DNA from: Streptomyces sp. PH10-H1
GTDB taxonomy: Bacteria > Actinomycetota > Actinomycetes > Streptomycetales > Streptomycetaceae
DNA: 64,000 nt
NCBI RefSeq assembly: GCF_030063355.1
Contig: NZ_JASISZ010000034.1
Location: 1 to 64,000, forward strand
Direction: 5' to 3'
This document shows positions 53,278-61,953 of the stretch, piece after piece (position 1 is the stretch's first letter; every line of letters starts with the position of its first letter). The notes under the pieces are model-generated. The model made no database searches. It was not told the origin of the DNA and saw only the letters and a list, made by a program, of their open reading frames with translations. A program made the translations under genes and the position numbers.

Positions 53278-53942
53278 GCGAAGCGGTACCCGACGCCCCG
53301 CACTGTCAGAATGCCCCGCGCACTGCCCGCCTCGCGCAGCTTGCGCCGGAGCCGCACCAGGTACTGGTCGAGGGTGTTGTCGCTGACCTGGGCGCCCTCG
53401 GGCCAGGCCGCCCGCAGCAGGCTCTGCCGGCGCACCGCGGCGCCGGGGGCGGACATCAAGCAGGCCAGCAGCCGGAACTCCGTCGGCGTCAGCGACACCG
53501 GCTCACCGCCGGCGGTCTCGACCACGTGCGCGACCGGGTCCAGTCGCAGTCCGTCGACCTCCACGCCCGGTTCGCGCCCGCCCCGGCGCAGCGCGGCACG
53601 GACGCGGGCGGCGAGTTCTGACAGGTGGAAGGGCTTGGCGAGGTAGTCGTCACCGCCGGCGGAGAAGCCGGACAATCGGTCGGCCAACCCGTCGTGGGCG
53701 GTGAGGAAGAGCACCGGCACCTGCACACCGGCCGCGCGCATGGCGTGGCAGACATCACGCCCGTCGGAATCGGGCAGGCCGATGTCCAGCACCACCGCGT
53801 CGACCCGGTCGTCGACGACGCGCAGCGCCCCGGCCCCGTCGGCGGCGGTGAGCACCTCGAAGTGTTCCTCGCGCAGGCCCCGGGCGAGCACGTCGCGCAG
53901 TCCGTGGTCGTCCTCGACGACCAGCACACGGTGAGCGATCAT
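53274..53942 (-). CDS. OmpR-family response regulator
   Basis: The 222-residue regulator has a receiver (EDDHG acidic pair, Asp in AVVLDIGLPDSDG, Lys in AKPFH) and a winged helix with DNTLDQYLVRLRRKLREAG and the wing GVGYRF. The start is set at ATG 53942 (MIAHRVLVVEDD). It diverges from the first COG4705 gene across a 94-base gap holding a TCAGGT direct repeat, so it may control both itself and that gene. Confidence 0.93.
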   Translation of the reverse strand: MIAHRVLVVEDDHGLRDVLARGLREEHFEVLTAADGAGALRVVDDRVDAVVLDIGLPDSDGRDVCHAMRAAGVQVPVLFLTAHDGLADRLSGFSAGGDDYLAKPFHLSELAARVRAALRRGGREPGVEVDGLRLDPVAHVVETAGGEPVSLTPTEFRLLACLMSAPGAAVRRQSLLRAAWPEGAQVSDNTLDQYLVRLRRKLREAGSARGILTVRGVGYRFA

Positions 53943-53997
53943 GCGCCTCAGTATCACTCGGCCGCGGCCCGGCTCCTGACCGAGGGCTGTGACGTGC

Positions 53998-54014
53998 TCA
54001 GGTTGTGTTCAGGT
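53998..54014. promoter_or_regulatory. TCAGGT direct repeat, candidate response-regulator box
   Basis: TCAGGT-tgtgt-TCAGGT gives two half-sites 11 bases apart, the usual helical spacing for OmpR-family dimers. It lies between the divergent regulator and the COG4705 gene, 23 bases before the ATG at 54037. Confidence 0.55.
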
Positions 54015-54036
54015 CCGATATGCGAGCCTCGCCCGC

Positions 54037-54834
54037 ATGACGACCACCATCGATCACTCCGGAACCACACCCGCCGTCCGACGGATGCTGAACAAAGTGC
54101 CGGAGGTCACGGTCTATTTCTGGATCATCAAGATCCTGTGCACGACGGTCGGAGAGACCGCTGCGGACTACCTCAACACCAACCTGAACATGGGCCTGAC
54201 CAACACGACCTATGTGATGGGGACCCTGCTGGTCATCACTCTCGCGGTGCAGTTCACCGTAAAGAAGTACGTGCCGACGGTCTACTGGCTCGCCGTCGTG
54301 CTGATCAGCGTCGTCGGAACGCTCGTCACCGACAACCTGACCGACAACTTCGGCGTCCCGCTGACGACCGCCGCCGCCGCGTTCGGCATCGCGCTCGCTG
54401 CGACCTTCGCCGTCTGGTACGCCAGTGAGAAGACGTTGTCCATCCACTCCATCCACACCCGTCGGCGCGAGGCGTTCTACTGGCTGGCCATTCTCTTCAC
54501 CTTCGCTCTCGGCACCGCGGCCGGTGACCTGGTGGCGGAACGGATGGCCCTGGGCTACTGGGTGTCCGCGCTCGCGTTCGCCGCGGTGATCGCCGCGGTC
54601 GCCCTCGCGCACTTCCGCCTCGGCCTGAACGCGGTACTCGCCTTCTGGATCGCCTACATCGTGACCCGCCCGCTGGGCGCGTCCCTCGGCGACTACTTGT
54701 CGCAGACCCCCGACGACGGCGGCCTGGGGCTCGGCACGGTCGGCACCAGCGCGATCTTCCTCGTCACGATCCTGGCCCTGGTCGTCTACTTGAGCGTGAC
54801 GCGCAAGGACCAGGACGCCGCCCTGGCCTCCTGA
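54037..54834 (+). CDS. COG4705 membrane-anchored protein, copy 1
   Basis: The 265-residue protein has seven to eight transmembrane helices. Conserved segments are KVPEVTVYFWIIKILCTTVG, EKTLSIHSIHTRRREAFYW, FALGTAAGDL and AYIVTRPLGASLGDYL. This is COG4705, an uncharacterised repeat-type membrane family whose Glu/Asp residues in helices resemble a transporter. It is one of two tandem paralogues, next to a divergent two-component system, so its job may be a membrane or ion-stress response. Biochemical function unknown. Confidence 0.85.
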   Translation: MTTTIDHSGTTPAVRRMLNKVPEVTVYFWIIKILCTTVGETAADYLNTNLNMGLTNTTYVMGTLLVITLAVQFTVKKYVPTVYWLAVVLISVVGTLVTDNLTDNFGVPLTTAAAAFGIALAATFAVWYASEKTLSIHSIHTRRREAFYWLAILFTFALGTAAGDLVAERMALGYWVSALAFAAVIAAVALAHFRLGLNAVLAFWIAYIVTRPLGASLGDYLSQTPDDGGLGLGTVGTSAIFLVTILALVVYLSVTRKDQDAALAS

Positions 54835-54849
54835 CCCCGGGTGCCGCCT

Positions 54850-54871
54850 GGTACGACAGGGGTACGACAGG
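54850..54871. repeat. Two tandem copies of GGTACGACAGG
   Basis: Perfect adjacent 11-base copies (54850-54860, 54861-54871), 16 bases after the stop of the first COG4705 gene, in the 309-base gap before the second. They have one helical-turn spacing as a regulatory site might. The gap also holds the perfect dyad at 54979. Confidence 0.6.
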
Positions 54872-54978
54872 GCAGTGAGGGCGGAGCGCCAACAAGGGTT
54901 CATGGGCCCGGGTTTGACGCCGTCGGGGACGTGGTGACCCGGCGGCGGAGACGGCCGTCGAAGCATGATCCGACGGTC

Positions 54979-54996
54979 GTCTACAGTTATGTAGAC
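54979..54996. promoter_or_regulatory. Perfect 18-bp dyad 4 (GTCTACA-gtta-TGTAGAC)
   Basis: Seven-base perfect arms around GTTA, 148 bases upstream of the second COG4705 gene. It closely resembles dyad 1 at 43874 (same left arm, one change in the right arm) and is the best palindrome of the family in the window. Likely bound by a BlaI-type repressor. Confidence 0.7.
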
Positions 54997-55143
54997 ATTC
55001 AGGGGGGCCGGGTGCGGTTCCGTCCCGGTCGGTGGGGCATGCCCCACCGGAGTACGGCACATCCAGCCCTCCCCCAACGGAATCGCGCCGCGCCAGGTTT
55101 CTCGTAGCCGACCTGTGAGCGCGAAGGGAACGAGGTTCAAGCA

Positions 55144-55959
55144 GTGGCATCCGTCTCCGCCCTGACGACAGGTCATCCCCACCCGACCGGCCCCGCGAGC
55201 ACCGCACGGCTGGCGGCGAGCAAGGTGCCAGAGGTAACGGTCTGCTTCTGGATCACCAAGGTCTTGACGACCGGTATGGGTGAGACGGCATCGGACTACC
55301 TGGCCCATCGTCTCGGCCCCATACCCGCCGTCGGCCTGGCCGGGATCGTCCTTGCGGCGACGCTGGCGCTGCAGTTCTGGGTCCGCCGGTACTCGCCTTG
55401 GGTGTACTGGACGGCGATGGCGATGGTCAGCGTGTTCGGCACCATGGCCGCCGACGTACTGCACGTTGGACTGAACGTCCCCTATGTCGTGTCCACCCCG
55501 CTGTTCGCGGTCGTACTCGCCGTCATTTTCGCCGTCTGGTACGCGACCGAACGCACCCTGTCCATCCACGGGATCCACACCCGTCGCAGGGAAGCGTTCT
55601 ACTGGGCCACCGTGCTGGCCACCTTCGCCCTCGGCACCGCCGCAGGGGATCTGAGCGCCAGCACCCTGGGGCTCGGATACTTCGGCTCAGGGGTCGTTTT
55701 CGCCGCGGTGATCACTGTCCCGGCCCTCGCCCACTGGAAGCTGGGCCTGAACGCCGTCGCGGCGTTCTGGTTCGCCTACATCGTCACCAGGCCCCTCGGC
55801 GCCTGCTTCGCGGACTGGGTGGGCGTCTCCCACGCCCGCGGCGGCCTCGACCTCGGCACCGGACCGGTCAGCCTGGTGCTGGCCCTTGCCATCGTCGGCA
55901 TGGTCGGCTATCTGTCCGTCGCCCACAAGGCCGGCGCGGACCGGCTCCCCGAAGCCTGA
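55144..55959 (+). CDS. COG4705 membrane-anchored protein, copy 2
   Basis: The 271-residue GTG-started paralogue is strongly similar to copy 1: KVPEVTVCFWITKVLTTGMG, ERTLSIHGIHTRRREAFYW, FALGTAAGDLSAS and AYIVTRPLGACFADW. It has seven to eight transmembrane helices. Unlike copy 1, its upstream region has a BlaI-type dyad, so the copies may respond to different signals. The gene ends just before an 18-bp terminator. Function unknown. Confidence 0.86.
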   Translation: MASVSALTTGHPHPTGPASTARLAASKVPEVTVCFWITKVLTTGMGETASDYLAHRLGPIPAVGLAGIVLAATLALQFWVRRYSPWVYWTAMAMVSVFGTMAADVLHVGLNVPYVVSTPLFAVVLAVIFAVWYATERTLSIHGIHTRRREAFYWATVLATFALGTAAGDLSASTLGLGYFGSGVVFAAVITVPALAHWKLGLNAVAAFWFAYIVTRPLGACFADWVGVSHARGGLDLGTGPVSLVLALAIVGMVGYLSVAHKAGADRLPEA

Positions 55960-55964
55960 GCCCG

Positions 55965-56010
55965 CCGCCGTCCGGGGAGGCCCAGGCACTTCGGCCTCCC
56001 CGGACGGCGG
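55965..56010. terminator. Strong bidirectional terminator
   Basis: A perfect 18-bp stem (CCGCCGTCCGGGGAGGCC at 55965-55982 with its complement at 55993-56010) around a ten-base loop. It sits between the convergent COG4705 and phosphodiesterase-like genes and should stop both transcripts. Confidence 0.85.
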
Positions 56011-56029
56011 TCCGGTCACCGACGGTCCG

Positions 56030-57694
56030 TCAGTGGCCGGGCAGTACCTGGGTGTGCTCCTCGCGGACGGCCTGAAGGGACTGCGGATTGAGGCCGAGCA
56101 GGCTCAGGATGGTCGGCGCGATCTGCTTGGTCTGCACGTTCGTGCGGTCACGCACACCACTGGGGGTCCCCGCGCCGGAGACCACCAGCGGAACGTTCAG
56201 GTCATCGGCGTGGGCGCCACCGTGCTCGGCGACCTTCTTGGTGCCGCCGGTGTACACGACCCCGTACTGAGCCACACCGAGGATGTCCGGGACGCGGGAG
56301 TCGCCGGGCTTGACGCCGAAGTAGCGCGCCGCCGCCTGACCGGCGAACACCTTGCTCAGGCCGCCGTGCGTGAAGCCCTTGCGCCCGCCGTTGATGTCGG
56401 TACCGGTCCCGCTCTGCGCCATCAGGTACTTCTGGGCGAACTCGGTGGTGGCCCGGGAGCGGTCGTTCAGCCAGAGCAGCATGGCGTCGTCGTCCACGGA
56501 GTGGGCCACCAGGTCACCTGCCGCCGGATGGAGCTTCTTCCACGCGGCGTTGAGACCGTCCAGCAGCGGGCCGTCGTTGACCCGGGTCAGTTCGGCGGGG
56601 TCGGTGGGCGACTGGCCGTGCTTGGCGGAAAGGATGATCGTGGTGCTGCCGGCCAGGTGCTCCCGGCGGATCTCGTCCGACAGCGCACCGATCTGGTGGT
56701 CGACGAAGTCCAGGTTCTTCGCCAGCAGCGGTCCGGGAACGTTCTTGGCCGCGTAACCACCCTTGAGACCGTCCGAGACGGTCAGCTTCTGTGCGGTGGA
56801 GACCGACTGGAGGTTCAGGCCGAAGATCGCCGGAACGCCGACCTTATGGGTACGGCTGTGGTCGTAGCCGTCGATCTCGTTCACTACGGCCCGGACCTTG
56901 TAACTGTCGTACTGCTCGGTGGCCTTGTTGTCGTTGGTCCAGTCGTTCCCGGCCGGGTAGCCGAGTGCGGCACTGTTGATCTCCGGTGTGAACAGGTCCT
57001 GGATGCCGGTGCCGGACGGGCCGCTGAGGATCTCGTAGGCGGCGTGCTTGTCGGACCACGCGGTCCGCAGACCCGCCCGGTGAGCCACCTCGAACGCCGT
57101 GTTCACCTGAAGGTAGGAGTGCGGATAGACCGGTCGGCAGGTCTTGGGGTCGACCGGCAGCTTCGCGGGGTCGAGCAGGGCAACCGGCCGGCCGGTCATC
57201 GACAGGATGCTCGCCGGCAGGCCGGTGAGGCCCTGGCCCGCATCGAGGGAGGCCTTGTCCTTGTCGAGGTCCTCGGTGAGGTCGACCTCGACACCGGGCT
57301 TGACACCCTTGCAGTGGGTGGTGCCGGCCGGGAGGAGCGCCGCGTCGTAGGTGTCGTCGTAGTAGATGCCGGTGGTGCCGGGGCCGCCGCCGGTCACCTG
57401 GGCGACCATGCCGGGGAAGGAGTCCGACGGCGACACGGTCTTGGCGTGGGTGTACTCCACGCCATCGCCGACGAGTCGGGCCAGCGCCGACTGCGGGTGC
57501 TGGGCGACATACCAGGCCAGGTCCGACTGGTGCAGACCGTCGACCGAAACCAGCAGAACGTGCTTGGCGGCTGCGCGGTGCCGCGCACCACCCGAGTCCG
57601 CGCTCGTGGAGGAGTACGCCTGGGCGAGACTCCCGCCGGCAAGGACTCCAGTAGCGCTGAGAACGGCGGCAATCCGAACGGACCTGCGTGTCAC
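56030..57694 (-). CDS. Secreted alkaline-phosphatase-superfamily phosphodiesterase
   Basis: The 554-residue protein has an N-terminal signal peptide (TRRSVRIAAVLSATGVLAGG, about 2-30). It is followed by the type I phosphodiesterase/nucleotide pyrophosphatase fold: SVDGLH as first metal site, the presumed nucleophile region SPSDSFPGMVAQVTGG, and later ILSAKHGQSPTD and EHGGAHADD as metal-binding motifs. It probably hydrolyses phosphodiesters outside the cell. Start GTG 57694 follows GAGGAG. No operon partner. Confidence 0.85.
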   Translation of the reverse strand: MTRRSVRIAAVLSATGVLAGGSLAQAYSSTSADSGGARHRAAAKHVLLVSVDGLHQSDLAWYVAQHPQSALARLVGDGVEYTHAKTVSPSDSFPGMVAQVTGGGPGTTGIYYDDTYDAALLPAGTTHCKGVKPGVEVDLTEDLDKDKASLDAGQGLTGLPASILSMTGRPVALLDPAKLPVDPKTCRPVYPHSYLQVNTAFEVAHRAGLRTAWSDKHAAYEILSGPSGTGIQDLFTPEINSAALGYPAGNDWTNDNKATEQYDSYKVRAVVNEIDGYDHSRTHKVGVPAIFGLNLQSVSTAQKLTVSDGLKGGYAAKNVPGPLLAKNLDFVDHQIGALSDEIRREHLAGSTTIILSAKHGQSPTDPAELTRVNDGPLLDGLNAAWKKLHPAAGDLVAHSVDDDAMLLWLNDRSRATTEFAQKYLMAQSGTGTDINGGRKGFTHGGLSKVFAGQAAARYFGVKPGDSRVPDILGVAQYGVVYTGGTKKVAEHGGAHADDLNVPLVVSGAGTPSGVRDRTNVQTKQIAPTILSLLGLNPQSLQAVREEHTQVLPGH

Positions 57695-57915
57695 AACATG
57701 CTCCTCGGGACTCACGGGGCAGACATCCAAGTACTCGCGTCATGAATAACGCAGCCCCGTGTACTGCCGGCGGCTCCCAGGCGAACGCCACCCGAACCCC
57801 GATCCGTGGCCGTGGAGACCGGCCTCACGCACCAGGACGCTAGGGTCTGCTCTGGAAGCAGCCGGAAAGCCCTGTCTGCACCCGCATCGTTGGACCGGAG
57901 CGAAGGAGCAGATGG

Positions 57916-59750
57916 GTGCCCGAGACAGGACCGTCCCCTGTGGCCATCGCCCAGGACCGCCCTCGTTGGTCCACGGTCCGGGCGGAGCGCACGGTCCTGG
58001 GAATCGTCCACAACATCACGTCCGCCACGCGTCTGCTCGATCTTCTGGTCGTTCTCGAAGGCGATCGTCGTATCCAGACCGTCTTCACCTGCACAGGATC
58101 ATCCGCACTCGATGAGGGAATTGACCATTTCCTCACGTCCCACGGAATGCTGAACATTCCGTGGAGCGCGGCAAAAGCGCACGCATTCGACCTGGCTATC
58201 GCGACAAGCCGCGGTGGGGATCTGCATAATCTTCACGCTCCGCTCATGGGAACGCCCCATGGCGCTGGATACAATAAAGAATGGAGCCGGGAGCCGGGAG
58301 CCGGGAGCCGGGAGCCGGGAGCCGGGAGCCGGGAGCCGGGAGCCGGGAGCCGGGAGCTTTCGGGCTGACGTCCGAGTGGCTCATGCACGACGGCATGGTC
58401 GTCCCCTCGGTTCTCGTCCTGTCGCATCAGGAGCAGCGGGAGCGGCTGCGCCGTAGCTGCCCGGAGGCTGTTGCGCGCAGCGTGGTGGCCGGGGATCCGT
58501 GCATCGACCAGCTGCGGGCGAGCACGGCGTTTCGTGAGACGTATCGCCAGGCACTGGGCATTCGGCCGGGACAGAAGCTGGTCGTCGTCTCCTCGACCTG
58601 GGGTCGCGGTTCGCTGCTCGGCTCCCCGGAGCCGGACGTCTTGCGGCGGGCGCTGGCTGAATTGCCCACTGACGAATACCGCGTGGTGGCCGCGATCCAT
58701 CCCAATGCCTGGTACGGGCATGGCGCATGGCAGGTGCACAGCTGGCTCACGCCGTTCCTCGACGCGGGTCTCCTTCTTCCGGTGCCGGATACCGAGACAT
58801 GGAAGGCTGCCCTCGTGGCGGCCGATGTGCTCATTGGCGACCACGGGTCATTGACGATGTACGGAGTCGCGTTGGGCGTTCCGTGTGTGCTGGGTTCCTT
58901 TCCCGCCGATGGCGTCGCCGCAGGGTCTCCGATGGAGCGCATCGGCCAGGTACTGCCGCGGTTGGCGTCCCATCGGCCGCTGGGGTCGCAGCTCGAAGAC
59001 GCTCTCGTCGCGCAGCCGGGGGATCCCGGGTTGGAGCCGCTGCGCGCGTTGGTGACCTCTCGGCCAGGAGAGTCGGCGGCTCTCCTGCGGCGTCTGATCT
59101 ACCAGTACGTGCACCTCGCGGAGCCTGCGGCACCCGCCGCTACGCGCCTCGTTCCGGTGCCCGCCCCTGTCACGGCGTCGAGGCAGACGCCCGGCTGTCC
59201 CGCCATGTTCGTGTCCGTGTCGACGACCCACGACGGAACAGCGACGACAAAGACAACGGAGATGACGGAGACGACCCGGACGACGGAGACGGCGACCGTC
59301 CGGCGGTATCCCGCAGCGCTGCAGTCCGAAGCGGGTCGTCACCTGAAGGCCGCGCATCTGGTGGCGGACCTCTCCGAGCCCGATGTCCGCTGGTCGCGGG
59401 CGGCGGATGTGCTGCTGCTGCCGCGCGGACGCACTCCGATCGCATCCGCCGCGTCCTTGCAGTGGACTCGGCTCACGGGCAGGCATCCGGGGTGTTCGCT
59501 GGTCGTGGTGGAGGAATCCGAGGACGGATGTCTGACGCTCCTCCCCGATGGGAGACGGCTGTCGGCCCGGTGGGCCGAGCACCCCCGCTGGGCCGACTTC
59601 GCCATCGCGGGATCCCTCGTGTACGACTACGTCTACGGCCACGCCGGCAGCGCAGGCCGGGAATCCCAGCGCTCGCCCGCGCCGTTCGGCGTCAGAGCCA
59701 GCGCCGGCGACGGACAGGAGCCAGGGCTACTCCTCATCACCGAGTCCTGA
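57916..59750 (+). pseudogene. GT-B/CDP-glycerol-transferase-like gene, currently out of frame across a 7-bp repeat
   Basis: The first 122 codons (GTG 57916, preceded by AAGGAG) include ERTVLGIVHNITSATRLLD and end LMGTPHGAGYNKEW. The rest resumes in another frame after the repeat: FGLTSEWLMHDG, VVAIHPNAWYG, GDHGSLTMYGVALGVP, ending at 59750. The C-terminal half resembles GT-B CDP-glycerol glycerophosphotransferase-like proteins of Streptomyces. As read, translation stops at 58368. With 11 or 8 repeat units instead of 10 the two halves are one frame of ~610 codons. A Thr-rich linker lies near 59220-59300. Its 3' end overlaps the opposing NB-ARC gene by 24 bases. Confidence 0.8.
58283..58357 (+). 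repeat. (GAGCCGG)10 simple-sequence repeat inside a coding region
   Basis: Ten perfect GAGCCGG units (58284-58353) plus GAGC follow a G at 58283. The unit is seven bases, so each gain or loss shifts the reading frame. Here the upstream frame enters as SREPGAG repeats and exits into a stop; the downstream domain needs another frame. The tract fits a slipped-strand phase-variation switch. Repeat counts of 2 modulo 3 (8, 11) would be ON. Confidence 0.95.
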
Positions 59751-61904
59751 GCCCGCCGCCCCCCGCGCCAGCCGCGTTTCGGCTTCGGCCACACGCGTAC
59801 TGCGTTCGGAGGCGTACAACTCCCGTGCCGCGCTCCAGTCGGACACCGCCCGCTCGGCGTGGCCCTGCTCGTGGTGCACGTCGCCGCGGAGCAGCAGGAG
59901 CCCGGCTTGCTGGTAGGCGGGGCCGTGGACGCGCATGATGGGTGACGCCTCGTCCAGGGCCTCGACCGCCCGGTCCAACTCCCCGGCCGCGCGGCGGTCT
60001 TGCGCGTACTGGAACAGTGCTTTGGCTTCGTTGTACCGGTCGCCGAACGCGTCGAACTGCCGGCGCGCGTCGAGCAGGGCTCGCGCGGCGTCCTCGTGCC
60101 GGCCCAGGGCTGTCAGAGCGCGCCCCCGGTGGTAGGTGAGCAGCGCGCGGCCGCGGGGATGGTGCACCGGGTCGAGCGCGGTCAGCGCCTGGAGGAACAG
60201 GGCGACCGCTTCCTGGGCACGGCCCTGTTTGAGTTCCAGCAGCCCCAGCCCCTCGAGTACGGAGGACTCCGTGCGGTGGTGGCCTTCCGTCCGCTGGGGT
60301 TCGGGCGGGCGCGCCAGCCGCAGCGCCGCCCTCAGATGGTCGTCCGCGTGCCGGGCGTCGTCCTCGGCGGCGCTGAAACGGTCGAGGTGGGCGAAGCCTA
60401 GCTCGTAGTGCATCCGCGCCATGGCGATCAGGTCGCCTGTTTCCAGGGCGGAGGCCAGTCCGGTGTTCAGCGCTTTGATCCAGTCGGCGTGATGGCCTCC
60501 TCTGAGGCAGAACGTCCACAGTCCCTGGCACAGCCGCCAGGCGAGGGCATGCCGCCCGCTGCTGGCGGCGAGGTCCACCGCAGCGAAGAGGCCGGCGCTC
60601 TGACGTGCCAAGGCGCGGGTCGTGGCCCGCTGATCCGTCGCGGGGGGGCGGGCGTAGGTCCGATAGGTACCCATGGGGTCGTACCGCCAGCGGCCCGACA
60701 GGGCGGCCTCGGCACTCTCGGCCCGGTCCACGTAGTACCGCACGACACGGTCGAGCGCGTCCTCCCTGCTCTGCGCGGGTTCGTCGTCCTGCACGTGCCG
60801 CCAGGCGTGGTCGTGGACCAAGCGGCTCATGCTGAACGAGTCACCGTCCTCCTGTTCCAGGAGGTTCGCGGCGCCCAGGGCACGCAGGGCGCGCCTCGTG
60901 GTGGAGGCGTCCGCGGCGAACAGTTCTTGTACGACACCCAGGTCACCCGAGGCGATCGGCAGCAGCCCCAAAAGCCGGTAGGCCCGGGCGATTTCGGTCT
61001 CCAGGTCCCCGACCGCCAGGTCCAGCATCCCCGAGAGGGAGGCGTCGTCCGACATGTCCATCGCCTCCCACCGGGTACGGCGGTCGTCGAACCGGAGGGC
61101 GAGGTCGTGCAGGGCCTCCGGCCCCAGCGCGGCCAGATGTGCTCCGACGATCCGTACGGCGAGCGGGATGCCGCCGCAGGCCTGAACCACCCACTGCCGC
61201 GCGGTGCGCGTGCCGCTCGGGAGCCGGCCGACGCGGGTGAGGAGTTCATCGCTGTGCAGGTCGTCGAGTGGCTTCACGGGGAGCACGTCGACATCGAAAC
61301 GGCTGACGAGCCCCGGCAGCCGGCTGTGACTGGTGATCAGGACGACGCTCTGATCGGAGCCCGGAAGCAACGGGGCGACCTGTGCGGCGGTCAGCGCGCC
61401 GTCGATGAAGACGACGACCGGTCCGCTGCTGGTCCATGACCGGAAGAACGCGGCGAGCGCGTCCGGATCGGACGGCCGGTCGTCCTTCGGCACACCTAGA
61501 ATCCGCAGCCAGTCCTCCAGAACGGCCACCGGGTCGACCGGTCGCCCCGAGCTGTCCCGGCCCAGAACGGCGTGCAGTTGGATTCCGGGGAAGTCCGCCC
61601 GGTGCAGGTGCAGCCATCTGCGGACCGCTGCCGTCGCGCCGACGCCCGGAACACCCGTGAGGAGCATCCGGGTGGGGATGTCCTCGGACCGGCAGCCGTC
61701 CCAGATCGTGTCCATCCGCGTGAACAGCTCCGCGTTGTTCACGTAGTGACGCACCGAGGGGACGGACATGCGCGGTGTATGCGCCACGGCCGCTGAGTGA
61801 TAGTGCAGGTGCGCGTCCCGGGCCATGACCACGGCCTCGTGAAACGTGCCCCCGCCAATGGAGTTGTCCGTCGTTCCCACGATCCCAGTTTCCCCGTTCG
61901 TCAC
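59727..61904 (-). CDS. NB-ARC/STAND ATPase-TPR protein (NLR-like)
   Basis: The 725-residue protein begins with a short motif region NSIGGGTFHEAVVMARDAH shared with the small upstream gene. An NB-ARC domain follows. Its P-loop GVPGVGATAA has Ala in place of the normal Lys, and the Walker B-like segment is VVVFIDGAL. Then come a helical winged region (~300-390) and about seven TPR-like helix pairs (about 440-700). Bacterial relatives act in immunity or regulation. The missing P-loop Lys suggests altered or no ATP hydrolysis. GTG start is assumed. Its 3' end overlaps the phase-variable gene. Confidence 0.85.
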   Translation of the reverse strand: MTNGETGIVGTTDNSIGGGTFHEAVVMARDAHLHYHSAAVAHTPRMSVPSVRHYVNNAELFTRMDTIWDGCRSEDIPTRMLLTGVPGVGATAAVRRWLHLHRADFPGIQLHAVLGRDSSGRPVDPVAVLEDWLRILGVPKDDRPSDPDALAAFFRSWTSSGPVVVFIDGALTAAQVAPLLPGSDQSVVLITSHSRLPGLVSRFDVDVLPVKPLDDLHSDELLTRVGRLPSGTRTARQWVVQACGGIPLAVRIVGAHLAALGPEALHDLALRFDDRRTRWEAMDMSDDASLSGMLDLAVGDLETEIARAYRLLGLLPIASGDLGVVQELFAADASTTRRALRALGAANLLEQEDGDSFSMSRLVHDHAWRHVQDDEPAQSREDALDRVVRYYVDRAESAEAALSGRWRYDPMGTYRTYARPPATDQRATTRALARQSAGLFAAVDLAASSGRHALAWRLCQGLWTFCLRGGHHADWIKALNTGLASALETGDLIAMARMHYELGFAHLDRFSAAEDDARHADDHLRAALRLARPPEPQRTEGHHRTESSVLEGLGLLELKQGRAQEAVALFLQALTALDPVHHPRGRALLTYHRGRALTALGRHEDAARALLDARRQFDAFGDRYNEAKALFQYAQDRRAAGELDRAVEALDEASPIMRVHGPAYQQAGLLLLRGDVHHEQGHAERAVSDWSAARELYASERSTRVAEAETRLARGAAGSGLGDEE

Positions 61905-61953
61905 CGCATACGGACCCGTTCGTTCCCCGATGGCGTGTCGCGGGACGAGCGGT

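Noticed and set aside
58283-58357. CRISPR-like array
   Set aside because: Units are seven bases, contiguous and without spacers.
58281-59750. Start codon ATG 58281 inside the repeat as the true start of the GT-B-like protein
   Set aside because: No ribosome site, and it would begin with a repeat-encoded low-complexity stretch and lack the N-terminal GT-B domain that lies in the upstream frame.
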